Source: a bacterium | Lineage (GTDB): Bacteria; Auribacterota; JABMQX01 | Direction of reading: 5' to 3' | Length of the DNA: 62,699 nucleotides | NCBI GenBank assembly: GCA_030691545.1 | Contig: JAUYEE010000126.1 | Span: 1 to 62,699 of the forward strand | Shown: positions 8,786-16,259 of the stretch, piece by piece | How positions within the stretch are numbered: the first letter of the stretch is position 1 | Layout: the number at the start of each line of letters is the position of its first letter | Notes under the pieces: generated by a model | Database searches by the model: none | Seen by the model: the letters and a program-made list of their open reading frames with translations, nothing else | What the model was told of the DNA's origin: nothing | Program-made: the position numbers and the translations under genes

Positions 8786-10026
8786 ATCGGGCGAGCGGTC
8801 CCAATGGGGCGATCTTGCACTGCGTAACCTGCCTTACAGGCGTTGCAGCGTTCTGCTTCTGCCTTATGGCGCCGCCGTGCCAGGCGGAGGAAGTCGGCTC
8901 CACATCCCGAATGCCCGCCCCCGTGAGCATCCTCGACAACAGGTCGGATTACTACGGCCCGGAGCGAGAGGAACCGGAACCCGTCGTCGAGGAGGTGCGC
9001 ATCGGCTTTTTTGCGCCTCACGACTCTGGCAACCTTGCAGGACAGAGCCTCTGGCGCGGGGCGATGGCAGCCATCGAGGAAGCCAACGCCAACGGGGGGT
9101 TCCACGGAAAACCTTTTCGGCTGGTGTGCCGCTGGGCAGACAACCCGTGGGGTGCGGGATCAAGGGAAATGACCTGCCTTGTTTACGAGGACAGAGTCTG
9201 GGCGGTCATCGGCTCCATTGACGGCGCAGGTACGCACATCGCCGAACAGGTGGCCACGAAAGCCCGCATCACGCTCGTTTCTCCTTTGTCCGGCGACTCA
9301 AGCCTCACCCACACAGCAGTCCCCTGGATGTTCCGCCTGCCGCCAGATGATTCCGCGGTTGCAGAGGCCCTCGTCAGACTGGCGGTCGAGAAGATGGGTT
9401 ACCGGCGTATCGTCGTTTTGACTTCCACCGATCACGATGGCCGGACAGGCGGCGGGGAAATCTCTCGCGCTCTGAGGCGGCATTCGATCGCGCCAGTTCT
9501 CCATCTGTCTATTGACGCCAACCAGACGGACTTCACGCAGCAGCTATCCAGGATCACCTCGCTGCCCGCTAACGCGATTTTTCTGTGGGGATCGCCCGAC
9601 CCGTCGGTTCGTTTCCTTCTCGCCATGCGCGAGCAGGCAATCAATCGCCCGATTTTTGGCCCAATTGCCTTCTCGCTCCCTTCCTTTCTCCAGAGAGCCG
9701 GAGGAGCCGCCGAAGGGTTGACGACATGCAGGCTTGTCTGGGCGCCCAATGACAGCCGGTGGGCAAAGTTCGCGGAAGAGTACCGCACTCGGTTCGGTGA
9801 GAACCCCACTGACGATGCAGCCCTCGGATACGACGCGGCGAGCATGCTCATCGAAGCTATCGGCAGGGCGGGGCTCAATCGTGCACGAATACGCGATTCA
9901 GTCGCGGAGATGAGCGGTTTTGTTGGCCTCGCGGGCAAAGTCAGGTGGGACAATGGCGGAGGGAATATCGTTAGCCCTTTGCCGGTCACGTTTCGCGGAG
10001 GAGAGCTTCGCGGCATCGAAGACTGA
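8782..10026 (+). CDS. Second ABC-type substrate-binding protein (tandem paralogue)
   Basis: This 414-residue protein overlaps the preceding gene by 4 nt. It has an N-terminal signal (ILHCVTCLTGVAAFCFCL...CQAEE) and the same type I periplasmic-binding fold: VRIGFFAPHDSG, GAMAAIEEANANGGFHG, VWAVIGSIDGAGTHIAEQVA, QTDFTQQLSRI, LGYDAASMLIEAIGRAGLNRARIRD. The linker GPEREEPEP before the domain corresponds to GPGREKPEPE in its neighbour, so the pair arose by duplication. The ligand cannot be deduced. Like its neighbour, it lacks any linked permease. Confidence 0.85.
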   Translation: MNRASGPNGAILHCVTCLTGVAAFCFCLMAPPCQAEEVGSTSRMPAPVSILDNRSDYYGPEREEPEPVVEEVRIGFFAPHDSGNLAGQSLWRGAMAAIEEANANGGFHGKPFRLVCRWADNPWGAGSREMTCLVYEDRVWAVIGSIDGAGTHIAEQVATKARITLVSPLSGDSSLTHTAVPWMFRLPPDDSAVAEALVRLAVEKMGYRRIVVLTSTDHDGRTGGGEISRALRRHSIAPVLHLSIDANQTDFTQQLSRITSLPANAIFLWGSPDPSVRFLLAMREQAINRPIFGPIAFSLPSFLQRAGGAAEGLTTCRLVWAPNDSRWAKFAEEYRTRFGENPTDDAALGYDAASMLIEAIGRAGLNRARIRDSVAEMSGFVGLAGKVRWDNGGGNIVSPLPVTFRGGELRGIED

Positions 10027-10259
10027 AAACGCAACCAGCCCTCGCCGTGCGCTTTTTCCCGGCGTGAACCCTCGCGGGTACTTACTTCTGGCGTCCACAT
10101 TGGCAGAGGCGATGTGGTACACTTGTCCTCACGTCCGGGAAAGTAATCGCTTCAAGACGCAGACCGTAGATTCGCAACAAACGCTTTCTGCGCAAACCTG
10201 CAAATCTCAGAATCACTTTCTCTCGTGAGATGATTCTCTCAAAAGGAAAGGGATTGACC

Positions 10260-11543
10260 ATGGAACACTGGACGAGACGAAAATTCATCCAAACGACGGG
10301 CGCCGGAATCGTCGCTTCCGCCGCGCCATTTATCGTCACCGGGGCGAACGCGCCGCCGAGCGAGCGTCTGCGCCACGCCGTCATCGGGATGGGCGGGCGG
10401 GGTCGCGACCTCGCTGGCGGATTTGCGGCAGCCAAAGGGTGTGAGGTCGTGGCGGTTTGCGATGTTGACCCGGAACGGTGCGCGGCGGCGGCAAAGGAAC
10501 TTGCGGACTCCGCCAGGGTCGCGCAGTACCAGGACCATCGCAAGGTCATCGAGGACAAGACGATTGACACGGTCAGTATCGCCACCTGCGACCATTGGCA
10601 CACGCCAATCGCGCTCGCGGCGATTGTCTCCGGCAAACATGTGTACGTCGAAAAGCCGTGCAGCCACAACGTTATCGAAGGGCATCTGCTCACGGAAGCC
10701 GCCAAGAAGTTCCGCAAGTGCGTCCAGCACGGCACGCAGAGCCGCGGCAACGGCGACATCAAAACAGCGATTCAGTTCATGCGAGATGGCGGGCTGGGCA
10801 AAGTGCGCATGGCGAAAGCGATCAACCATCAGTTTCGCCCGCCGATCGGACGCGCTCCTGAAACCGACCCGCCGCCCGGGGTCAACTATGACCTCTGGCT
10901 GGGTCCGGCGCCGAAGCGGCCTTTCACGAGCAACCGCTGGCACTACAACTGGCACTGGTTCTGGGACTACGGCGCGGGGGACATGGGCAACGACGGCATT
11001 CACCAGGTGGACATCGCCCGGTGGGGTCTGGGTGTTGGATTCCCGAACATTCTCACGGCATCCGGCGGGCAGCTTTTCTACGACGACGATCACGAGACTC
11101 CCGATACCCAGGTGGTCACCTTTGAATACGACGACTGCTACCTGATGTACGAGATGAGGCTCTGGACTCGATACAAGTTGGAGGGACACGAGAACGGCGA
11201 CGTGTTCTATGGCGATAAAGGTAGGCTGGACATCGGAGGCGGAGGCTGCGTTCTCCAGCTTGTCGGCGAGGAGGAAAAACGCATCACGGGGCCGGGGGGA
11301 CCGGGCATCATCCAGAACTTCATTGACGCCGTGAAGGCCGACGACCCTTCCCTCTTAGAGGCGCCAATTGAGGAAGGAGCAGTTTCGGCGGCTCTGTGCC
11401 ACCTCGGCAATATCACGACGCGGTTGAGCTGCGGACAGTTGAAATATGACCCGGTGAAACGAATTGTGCTGGGAAATGCGGAGGCGACGAGACTGCTGAG
11501 CCGGGAATGTCGTCCCGGGTACGAGCTTGCCTACACCGGTTGA
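10260..11543 (+). CDS. Tat-exported Gfo/Idh/MocA family oxidoreductase (1)
   Basis: ATG 10260 is preceded by AAAGGAAAGGG; the open frame begins 30 nt earlier. The 427-residue protein opens with a twin-arginine signal (RRKFIQTTGAGIVASAAPFI). A Rossmann NAD(P)-binding motif follows (HAVIGMGGRGRDLAGG), then the family EKP signature (VYVEKPCSHN) and a C-terminal Gfo/Idh domain with HYNWHWFWDYGAGDMGNDG. Members oxidise or reduce sugars, inositols or their derivatives; substrate is not predictable. Tat export suggests folding with cofactor before secretion. The next gene is a paralogue with almost the same motif order, so the two may act on related glycans. Confidence 0.9.
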   Translation: MEHWTRRKFIQTTGAGIVASAAPFIVTGANAPPSERLRHAVIGMGGRGRDLAGGFAAAKGCEVVAVCDVDPERCAAAAKELADSARVAQYQDHRKVIEDKTIDTVSIATCDHWHTPIALAAIVSGKHVYVEKPCSHNVIEGHLLTEAAKKFRKCVQHGTQSRGNGDIKTAIQFMRDGGLGKVRMAKAINHQFRPPIGRAPETDPPPGVNYDLWLGPAPKRPFTSNRWHYNWHWFWDYGAGDMGNDGIHQVDIARWGLGVGFPNILTASGGQLFYDDDHETPDTQVVTFEYDDCYLMYEMRLWTRYKLEGHENGDVFYGDKGRLDIGGGGCVLQLVGEEEKRITGPGGPGIIQNFIDAVKADDPSLLEAPIEEGAVSAALCHLGNITTRLSCGQLKYDPVKRIVLGNAEATRLLSRECRPGYELAYTG

Positions 11544-11692
11544 GAACGCGAGGGAAAGAGCCCGGCGGCGTGAGTTTTTTCTTCAATAAGCAAGGAAAAC
11601 ATGGTAATCAGCAAGTGGTAGAAACGCCAGGATCCTCGCGACGAATGGCAAAGTGTTCTTTCTCTGAATGCGTTTTGTACAGGAGGGCAATG

Positions 11693-13096
11693 ATGAACAG
11701 AATCACACGCCGAGATTTTCTGAAGAGTGCCGTTGCGGCAGGTCTTGCGACGGCGGTACCGAGCCGAGCGCTGGGAGCCAACGACGAGGTCCGCGTCGCC
11801 GTGGTGGGTTTGAACGGCCGCGGCGGCTCCCACATCCGCGACTTTAACAGCATGAAGGGAGTAAAAGTAGTGGCTCTGTGCGACGTGGACGCTAACGTCC
11901 TCCAGGGCCGGGCTCGCGGGTTCGACCAGGTCGAGAAGTACCAGGACGTCCGCAAGATGCTCGAGAACAAGAACATTGACGCGGTGTCCGTCGCCACCAC
12001 CAATCACTCGCATTCCCTGATCACCATCTGGTCGTGTCAGGCGGGCAAGGACGTTTACGTCGAGAAACCGTGCAGCCACAACGTATTCGAGGGTCGCAAG
12101 TGCGTGGAAGCGGCGCGCAAGTACAAGCGAATTGTCCAGCACGGCACGCAAGGCCGCTCGGAGGGATTCGCCAAGTTGGCGGCGATCGTGAAAAAGGGCG
12201 TTTATGGCAAGCTCTTAGTCTCGAAGGGGTACTGCTGCAAGCCACGTTGGAGCATCGGGTTCAAGCCGTTCCAATCGCCTCCCGCAAATCTCGATTTTGA
12301 CCTCTGGCTCGGGCCCGCTCCATTGCAGCCCTATCACGCCAACCTCGTGCACTACAACTGGCACTGGTTCTGGGACTTTGGGAACGGCGACATCGGCAAC
12401 CAGGGCGTCCACGAGATGGACAAGGCCCGCTGGGCGACGGGCAAGACGTTGCCGCGAAGCGTCGTGAGCCTCGGCGGGCGCTGGGTCGAGGGGCCGGGGT
12501 TCCGCGATCAGGGGGAGACTCCGAACCAGCTTGTCTCCATCTACGATTACGGCGATTCGCTGATTTTGTTTGAGACCCGCGGACTGGTCGGGAAGGACAA
12601 GAAATTCCCCGACATCGTGACAAATGAGCTGTACTTCGAAGAAGGCGCGATCAAGGGAGATCGTTTCTATCCAAAGGGGAAGGACACCCCGGAGCCGCTG
12701 GCGAATGTGGACTACCAGGTTTACCCCGGAGGCAACTTCGGCAACTTCATCAACTGCGTCCGCAGCCGAAAGGTCGAGGAACTCAATGCCGACATCCTTG
12801 AAGCGCATTACTCCAGTGCTTTGTGCCACCTCGGCAACATCTCCTACCGCATGGGGATCGAGATGCGCTTTGGGATGCCCGAGAACTTCACCAACAATAC
12901 AGTTCTCAGCGACAGCGTGATGACCATGTTGGAGAACACCAAAGCGATTGGCGTCATCCCTGAGAATACGACTCTTTGTGTCGGTCCCAAGCTCGAGTTC
13001 GACCCCGAGAAGGAGAAGTTCGTCAACAATCCCGCGGCGGATATGTTCCTGACGCGCCCGTACCGGTCGCCCTTCGTCGTGCCAGAGCAGGTGTAA
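11693..13096 (+). CDS. Tat-exported Gfo/Idh/MocA family oxidoreductase (2)
   Basis: The start is the second of two adjacent ATG codons (11690 and 11693), since AGGAGGG ends at 11687 and spacing favours 11693. The protein has about 467 residues with a Tat signal (ITRRDFLKSAVAAGLATAVP), a nucleotide-binding motif VAVVGLNGRGGSH, the EKP motif in VYVEKPCSHNVFEG, and HYNWHWFWDFGNGDIGNQG. It is close to the preceding gene, but the C-terminal part is longer. Repeat-rich DNA (13097-13180) follows, so this probably ends the two-gene unit. Confidence 0.9.
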   Translation: MNRITRRDFLKSAVAAGLATAVPSRALGANDEVRVAVVGLNGRGGSHIRDFNSMKGVKVVALCDVDANVLQGRARGFDQVEKYQDVRKMLENKNIDAVSVATTNHSHSLITIWSCQAGKDVYVEKPCSHNVFEGRKCVEAARKYKRIVQHGTQGRSEGFAKLAAIVKKGVYGKLLVSKGYCCKPRWSIGFKPFQSPPANLDFDLWLGPAPLQPYHANLVHYNWHWFWDFGNGDIGNQGVHEMDKARWATGKTLPRSVVSLGGRWVEGPGFRDQGETPNQLVSIYDYGDSLILFETRGLVGKDKKFPDIVTNELYFEEGAIKGDRFYPKGKDTPEPLANVDYQVYPGGNFGNFINCVRSRKVEELNADILEAHYSSALCHLGNISYRMGIEMRFGMPENFTNNTVLSDSVMTMLENTKAIGVIPENTTLCVGPKLEFDPEKEKFVNNPAADMFLTRPYRSPFVVPEQV

Positions 13097-13328
13097 TTCT
13101 GTGGACGCGGCATCTTGCCGCGTACGGAAGCGGCCGGAAGCCACTTCTACGGTGCGGCCGCCCGGGAAGACGCGGTAGCCACCGCAGACAATCGAAACTG
13201 CGTTGGAAAGCTTCTGACGGCTCCGCGCGCGAACCCGAGGCGCGATACAGCCGGTGCTCATGGCGAGCCCCCGGGCGCGCGGGTTGCGCGCAGAGCGTTG
13301 GCTGGACAGACCAGGATAACAACGAATC
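13097..13328. repeat. Intergenic palindromic repeat region
   Basis: The left part holds hairpins around GCGGCATCTTGCCGC, of the same family as the insertion in the first gene. Two more arms follow at GGAAGCGGCCGG and CGGCCGCCCGGG. The right part shows no gene, and no clear promoter could be assigned to the restriction gene. Confidence 0.5.
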
Positions 13329-14144
13329 ATGAACAATGAGCAGGATAGGAAGTATCTGGACATCTTAGTCCAGTATATTCGCGTATGCGCCCAGTATAAG
13401 CCGAAACTTGGCCACGGAGCCAAGGCTGGCTACAGCCTACAAGAGTTCCAGGCGCTTTACCGAGCGGACCCTTTCTATAGTTGGCTGGGCCTTGATAACC
13501 CTCTTCTGTACGCTGCGCATAAAGCCGCTGGGGGCATGACGAGCGTCTATCGTCAAATTGGAATGGGCTGCGAAGTTCTCTTCCGTCAAGTTCTTCGCAA
13601 CGCCCTCGGCTTGTCTGAACAGGATGTCAAGTGGTCTTACACCCTCCCAAAGCTTGCAGGAAAGACCCGAACGCTTCATTTGGACGCGCGAATACCGGTT
13701 GAGAAAGTGAACGACGCCGCTCGGAGAAAGACGATCCAGCAATGGATTCGACTGGCCGCCCATGATATGGAAATCGAGCCGAGGATCGCGAAGTCGCTAA
13801 GCGGCATTGTGTTCGAGCTCCGGCAAGGCTACAAGAGTAAGGACTCGAAAAGACAAAACGCAGATATCGCAAACGCAGCAACGGCTTACACAAAGGGGCT
13901 CTTGCCCTGTGCGGGAATACTCTCTCTGCAAATTGATCAGGACATCGCACTCAGGTACAGGAGCGAACGCTGGGTGCTCCTCACCGGCATTGTTGGGGAA
14001 TCGTCCACGCATGAATCCATCTATGCTTTTGCCAAGGAAATCGTCGGGTACGACCTTGCATCCTTCTTCCAGAGAAACAGCGGTGCCCTCAAGGATGAGA
14101 TCAACAAGGTCTTGATAGCCTTACTGAAAGCAGAAGGAACATGA
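13329..14144 (+). CDS. Probable type II restriction endonuclease
   Basis: A 271-residue protein without signal or membrane segment. It immediately precedes and overlaps (ATGA) a DNA methyltransferase gene, the usual layout of a type II restriction-modification pair. Residues 161-180 carry a conserved-looking block (FELRQGYKSKDSKRQNADIA), followed by LLPCAGILSLQID and ALRYRSERWVLLTG. This resembles what I recall of the TdeIII/MjaII endonuclease family (GGNCC), but I cannot confirm it. E163, Q166, K169, K171 and D172 are candidates for a PD-(D/E)xK-like centre. The assignment as the endonuclease rests mainly on context. Confidence 0.65.
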   Translation: MNNEQDRKYLDILVQYIRVCAQYKPKLGHGAKAGYSLQEFQALYRADPFYSWLGLDNPLLYAAHKAAGGMTSVYRQIGMGCEVLFRQVLRNALGLSEQDVKWSYTLPKLAGKTRTLHLDARIPVEKVNDAARRKTIQQWIRLAAHDMEIEPRIAKSLSGIVFELRQGYKSKDSKRQNADIANAATAYTKGLLPCAGILSLQIDQDIALRYRSERWVLLTGIVGESSTHESIYAFAKEIVGYDLASFFQRNSGALKDEINKVLIALLKAEGT

Positions 14145-15382
14145 CGCGCACAAGGAGAACTCTCCCCAGGCAAAACGTGGATCTCACCTTCAAGTATAAC
14201 CTGGCTCACGGGAGGCATGGTTGGCTACGTCTGACCCCTGCCTATTCTGTCAAATTGGTCAACGGTATCCTTAACACCTCAGATTCAGGTATTGCGGTGC
14301 TTGATCCCTTCTCGGGAAGTGGCACCACCCCCCTTAGCGCGGCGTACCGGGGCGACACCGGAACTGGCGTTGAGATAAACCCCTTCCTGACGTGGTTTGC
14401 GAGGGTGAAAGCTGCTCATTACGGAGCGAGTTTGCTCCAGCAAACCCGACACCGCGTCGATGAGATAGATGCACGCCTCTCGGCGGGGGACGTTACCCCT
14501 GTCGAGCGTCCTCCTATACGCAATGTGAAGAGATGGTGGGACGACCCTGAACTCGCCTTCTTATGTCTGCTGAAGGCGGCTATCGACGAGACGGCGACCG
14601 AATCCGCAGAGTGCAAGAATCTCTTGCTTGTCGGGTTCAGCCGCGTTCTTATCAGGTTATCTAATGCTGCCTTCAACCACCAGTCCATGTCGTTCAAGAA
14701 ACGTGATGACTCCCAAGGGCTCCTTTTCGCTCATGCCCCCGGCTTATTTTGGATGTTTCGCACAGAGATGGAGTTTGTTCTTGCGTCTGCGGGTGACAAC
14801 CCGCCCGGCAAGGCGGAGATTTTGCTCGGTGATTCCAGGTGGATTTCTTCTCTCGTGCGCCGGAAACATGCTCTGCTGATCACGTCCCCTCCGTACCCCA
14901 ACAGGATGTCGTACATACGGGAGTTGCGCCCATACATGTATTGGTTGGGATATCTGACAAATGGTAGGGAGGCAGGAGAGATAGACTGGTCTGCGATTGG
15001 TGGAACGTGGGGAATTGCCACGAGCAGGTTGGGTGAATGGGAAAGACCCGAGAACGGCTTTTGGCCTAAGTACCTTAACAAGGCCCTTGATGATATCGCT
15101 AAAAGTGATAACAGAAGTGGTAGGCTGCTCTCGAACTATGTGGCGAAGTACTTCTACGACATGTGGATTCATCTCCAAGGAATAGCAAATGTAATGGCCG
15201 CCGGAGGTGAAGTGCACTATATCGTCGGTAACTCGTCCTTCTACAAAGTCCTGGTGCCTGTTGAGCTTCTCTTCCGGGATATGCTTCACGAGGCAGGGTT
15301 CAAAAATGCCCAAATCGCAAAGATCCGGAAGCGCGGTTCAAAGAAGGAACTCTACGAATACGACGTGACTGCATGGCGGTAG
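14141..15382 (+). CDS. Site-specific DNA methyltransferase (restriction-modification)
   Basis: A 413-residue amino-methyltransferase. The AdoMet-binding motif I (DPFSGSGTT) is at residues 55-63. The catalytic motif IV is SPPY at ~249-252, within TSPPYPNRMSYIRELRPYM. SPPY is common in N4-cytosine enzymes but not exclusive to them, so the modified base is open. The order I then IV with a ~190-residue gap would leave room for a target-recognition region between them. It overlaps the upstream putative endonuclease by 4 nt, so protection and cleavage genes are co-translated with the endonuclease first, which is less common. Confidence 0.85.
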   Translation: MTRTRRTLPRQNVDLTFKYNLAHGRHGWLRLTPAYSVKLVNGILNTSDSGIAVLDPFSGSGTTPLSAAYRGDTGTGVEINPFLTWFARVKAAHYGASLLQQTRHRVDEIDARLSAGDVTPVERPPIRNVKRWWDDPELAFLCLLKAAIDETATESAECKNLLLVGFSRVLIRLSNAAFNHQSMSFKKRDDSQGLLFAHAPGLFWMFRTEMEFVLASAGDNPPGKAEILLGDSRWISSLVRRKHALLITSPPYPNRMSYIRELRPYMYWLGYLTNGREAGEIDWSAIGGTWGIATSRLGEWERPENGFWPKYLNKALDDIAKSDNRSGRLLSNYVAKYFYDMWIHLQGIANVMAAGGEVHYIVGNSSFYKVLVPVELLFRDMLHEAGFKNAQIAKIRKRGSKKELYEYDVTAWR

Positions 15383-15703
15383 AAAACCACCTAACCAGGC
15401 AGCTGCGCCGGACGGCAATTCCGCTTCGCTCTATGGCCGCCGGTGAGCTTGATCGTCGCTCTTTCCTTTCTTCCCGCCTTCGTTCTCCGGTGTGATACCT
15501 GAGCAGAAATCCCTCGACGAAGCGGCCTGCGGGTCTGCCCCTGCGTCCCGCAAGGAGACAGGTCGGAGCAAAAAAGAACCGGGACGCTGAGGGCAACGAC
15601 GCAAATCAGGTCTCCCAAGACGGCCCTGGGGTGCGCTCCGCAGGGGCGGCTCTGGCTCGGCTCTTGGTCGTTACGGCAGTCGAAAAGCAAGCAAATTAGC
15701 GTC
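15383..15703. other. Intergenic stretch without recognisable gene
   Basis: No open frame with coding character is visible in these 320 bases. No dispersed repeat of the families seen elsewhere was recognised either. It separates the methyltransferase from the toxin-antitoxin promoter. Confidence 0.5.
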
Positions 15704-15732
15704 TTGACGTTTCAGCATCATGGCGTTACTAT
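15704..15732 (+). promoter_or_regulatory. Sigma70-type promoter of the toxin-antitoxin pair
   Basis: TTGACG at 15704-15709, a 17-bp spacer, then TACTAT at 15727-15732. Transcription would begin about 7 bases further on, at or next to the antitoxin ATG at 15739, so the message may be leaderless; no ribosome-binding site is evident upstream of that ATG. Confidence 0.65.
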
Positions 15733-15738
15733 GAAGGC

Positions 15739-15972
15739 ATGAGAACCTTGCAGAAGAGAGCCACCGTGTACTTCGATTCGAGCCTTCACCGTGCCCTGCG
15801 TCTAAAGGCCGCGGAGACGGATCGGTCTGTCTCGGAGCTTGTGAACGAGGCTGTGAAGCTAAGTCTGGCGGAGGACGCAGAGGATCTGGCTGCATTCGAG
15901 GAACGCCTGCACGAGACGAACCTGCCCTTCGAGCAAGTGCTGAAAGACCTGAAGCAGCGTGGCAAAATATAA
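15739..15972 (+). CDS. Ribbon-helix-helix (CopG-like) antitoxin
   Basis: A 77-residue protein. Its N-terminal half fits a ribbon-helix-helix DNA-binding fold: beta strand KRATVYFDSS, helix LHRALRLKAAETD, turn RS, helix VSELVNEAVKLSLAE. The acidic C-terminal tail (DAEDLAAFEERLHETNLPFEQVLKDLKQ) would wrap and neutralise the partner toxin. It overlaps the toxin gene by 14 nt, the standard arrangement of a type II toxin-antitoxin operon. Such antitoxins repress their own promoter, here the -35/-10 pair directly upstream. Confidence 0.85.
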   Translation: MRTLQKRATVYFDSSLHRALRLKAAETDRSVSELVNEAVKLSLAEDAEDLAAFEERLHETNLPFEQVLKDLKQRGKI

Positions 15973-16219
15973 CATTTTCATCAAGCCCTCTGCAGTCAAA
16001 GAGCTTGAAGCCATCCCGCTGAAAAAGGACCGCCAACGCATTGTCGCACGGATCAGAAAGCTCGCTGAGGACCCCAGACCCGTAGGATACCAGAAGCTAT
16101 CCGGACAGGACAAGTATCGGATTCGACAAGGTCGCTACCGAATTCTGTACTCGATCGAAGATCGGGACTTGCTCGTCTGCGTGGTCAACGTGGGTCACCG
16201 GAAGGACGTGTATCGGTAA
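15959..16219 (+). CDS. RelE/ParE superfamily toxin
   Basis: An 86-residue basic protein starting at GTG 15959 inside the end of the antitoxin gene. Motifs are typical of RelE/ParE folds: YNIFIKPSAVKELEAIP, the arginine/lysine-rich helix DRQRIVARIRKLAEDPRP, KLSGQDKYRIRQGRYRILYSI, and a C-terminal VVNVGHRKDVYR, where H and R match mRNA-interferase RelE relatives. It is likely a ribosome-dependent mRNA cleaving toxin controlled by the upstream RHH protein. ParE-like gyrase inhibition is less likely given the GHRKDVYR end. Confidence 0.85.
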   Translation: MAKYNIFIKPSAVKELEAIPLKKDRQRIVARIRKLAEDPRPVGYQKLSGQDKYRIRQGRYRILYSIEDRDLLVCVVNVGHRKDVYR

Positions 16220-16259
16220 TGCCCCTGCACCATGTGCCCTGGAGGGGAGCGTCTCCCGC

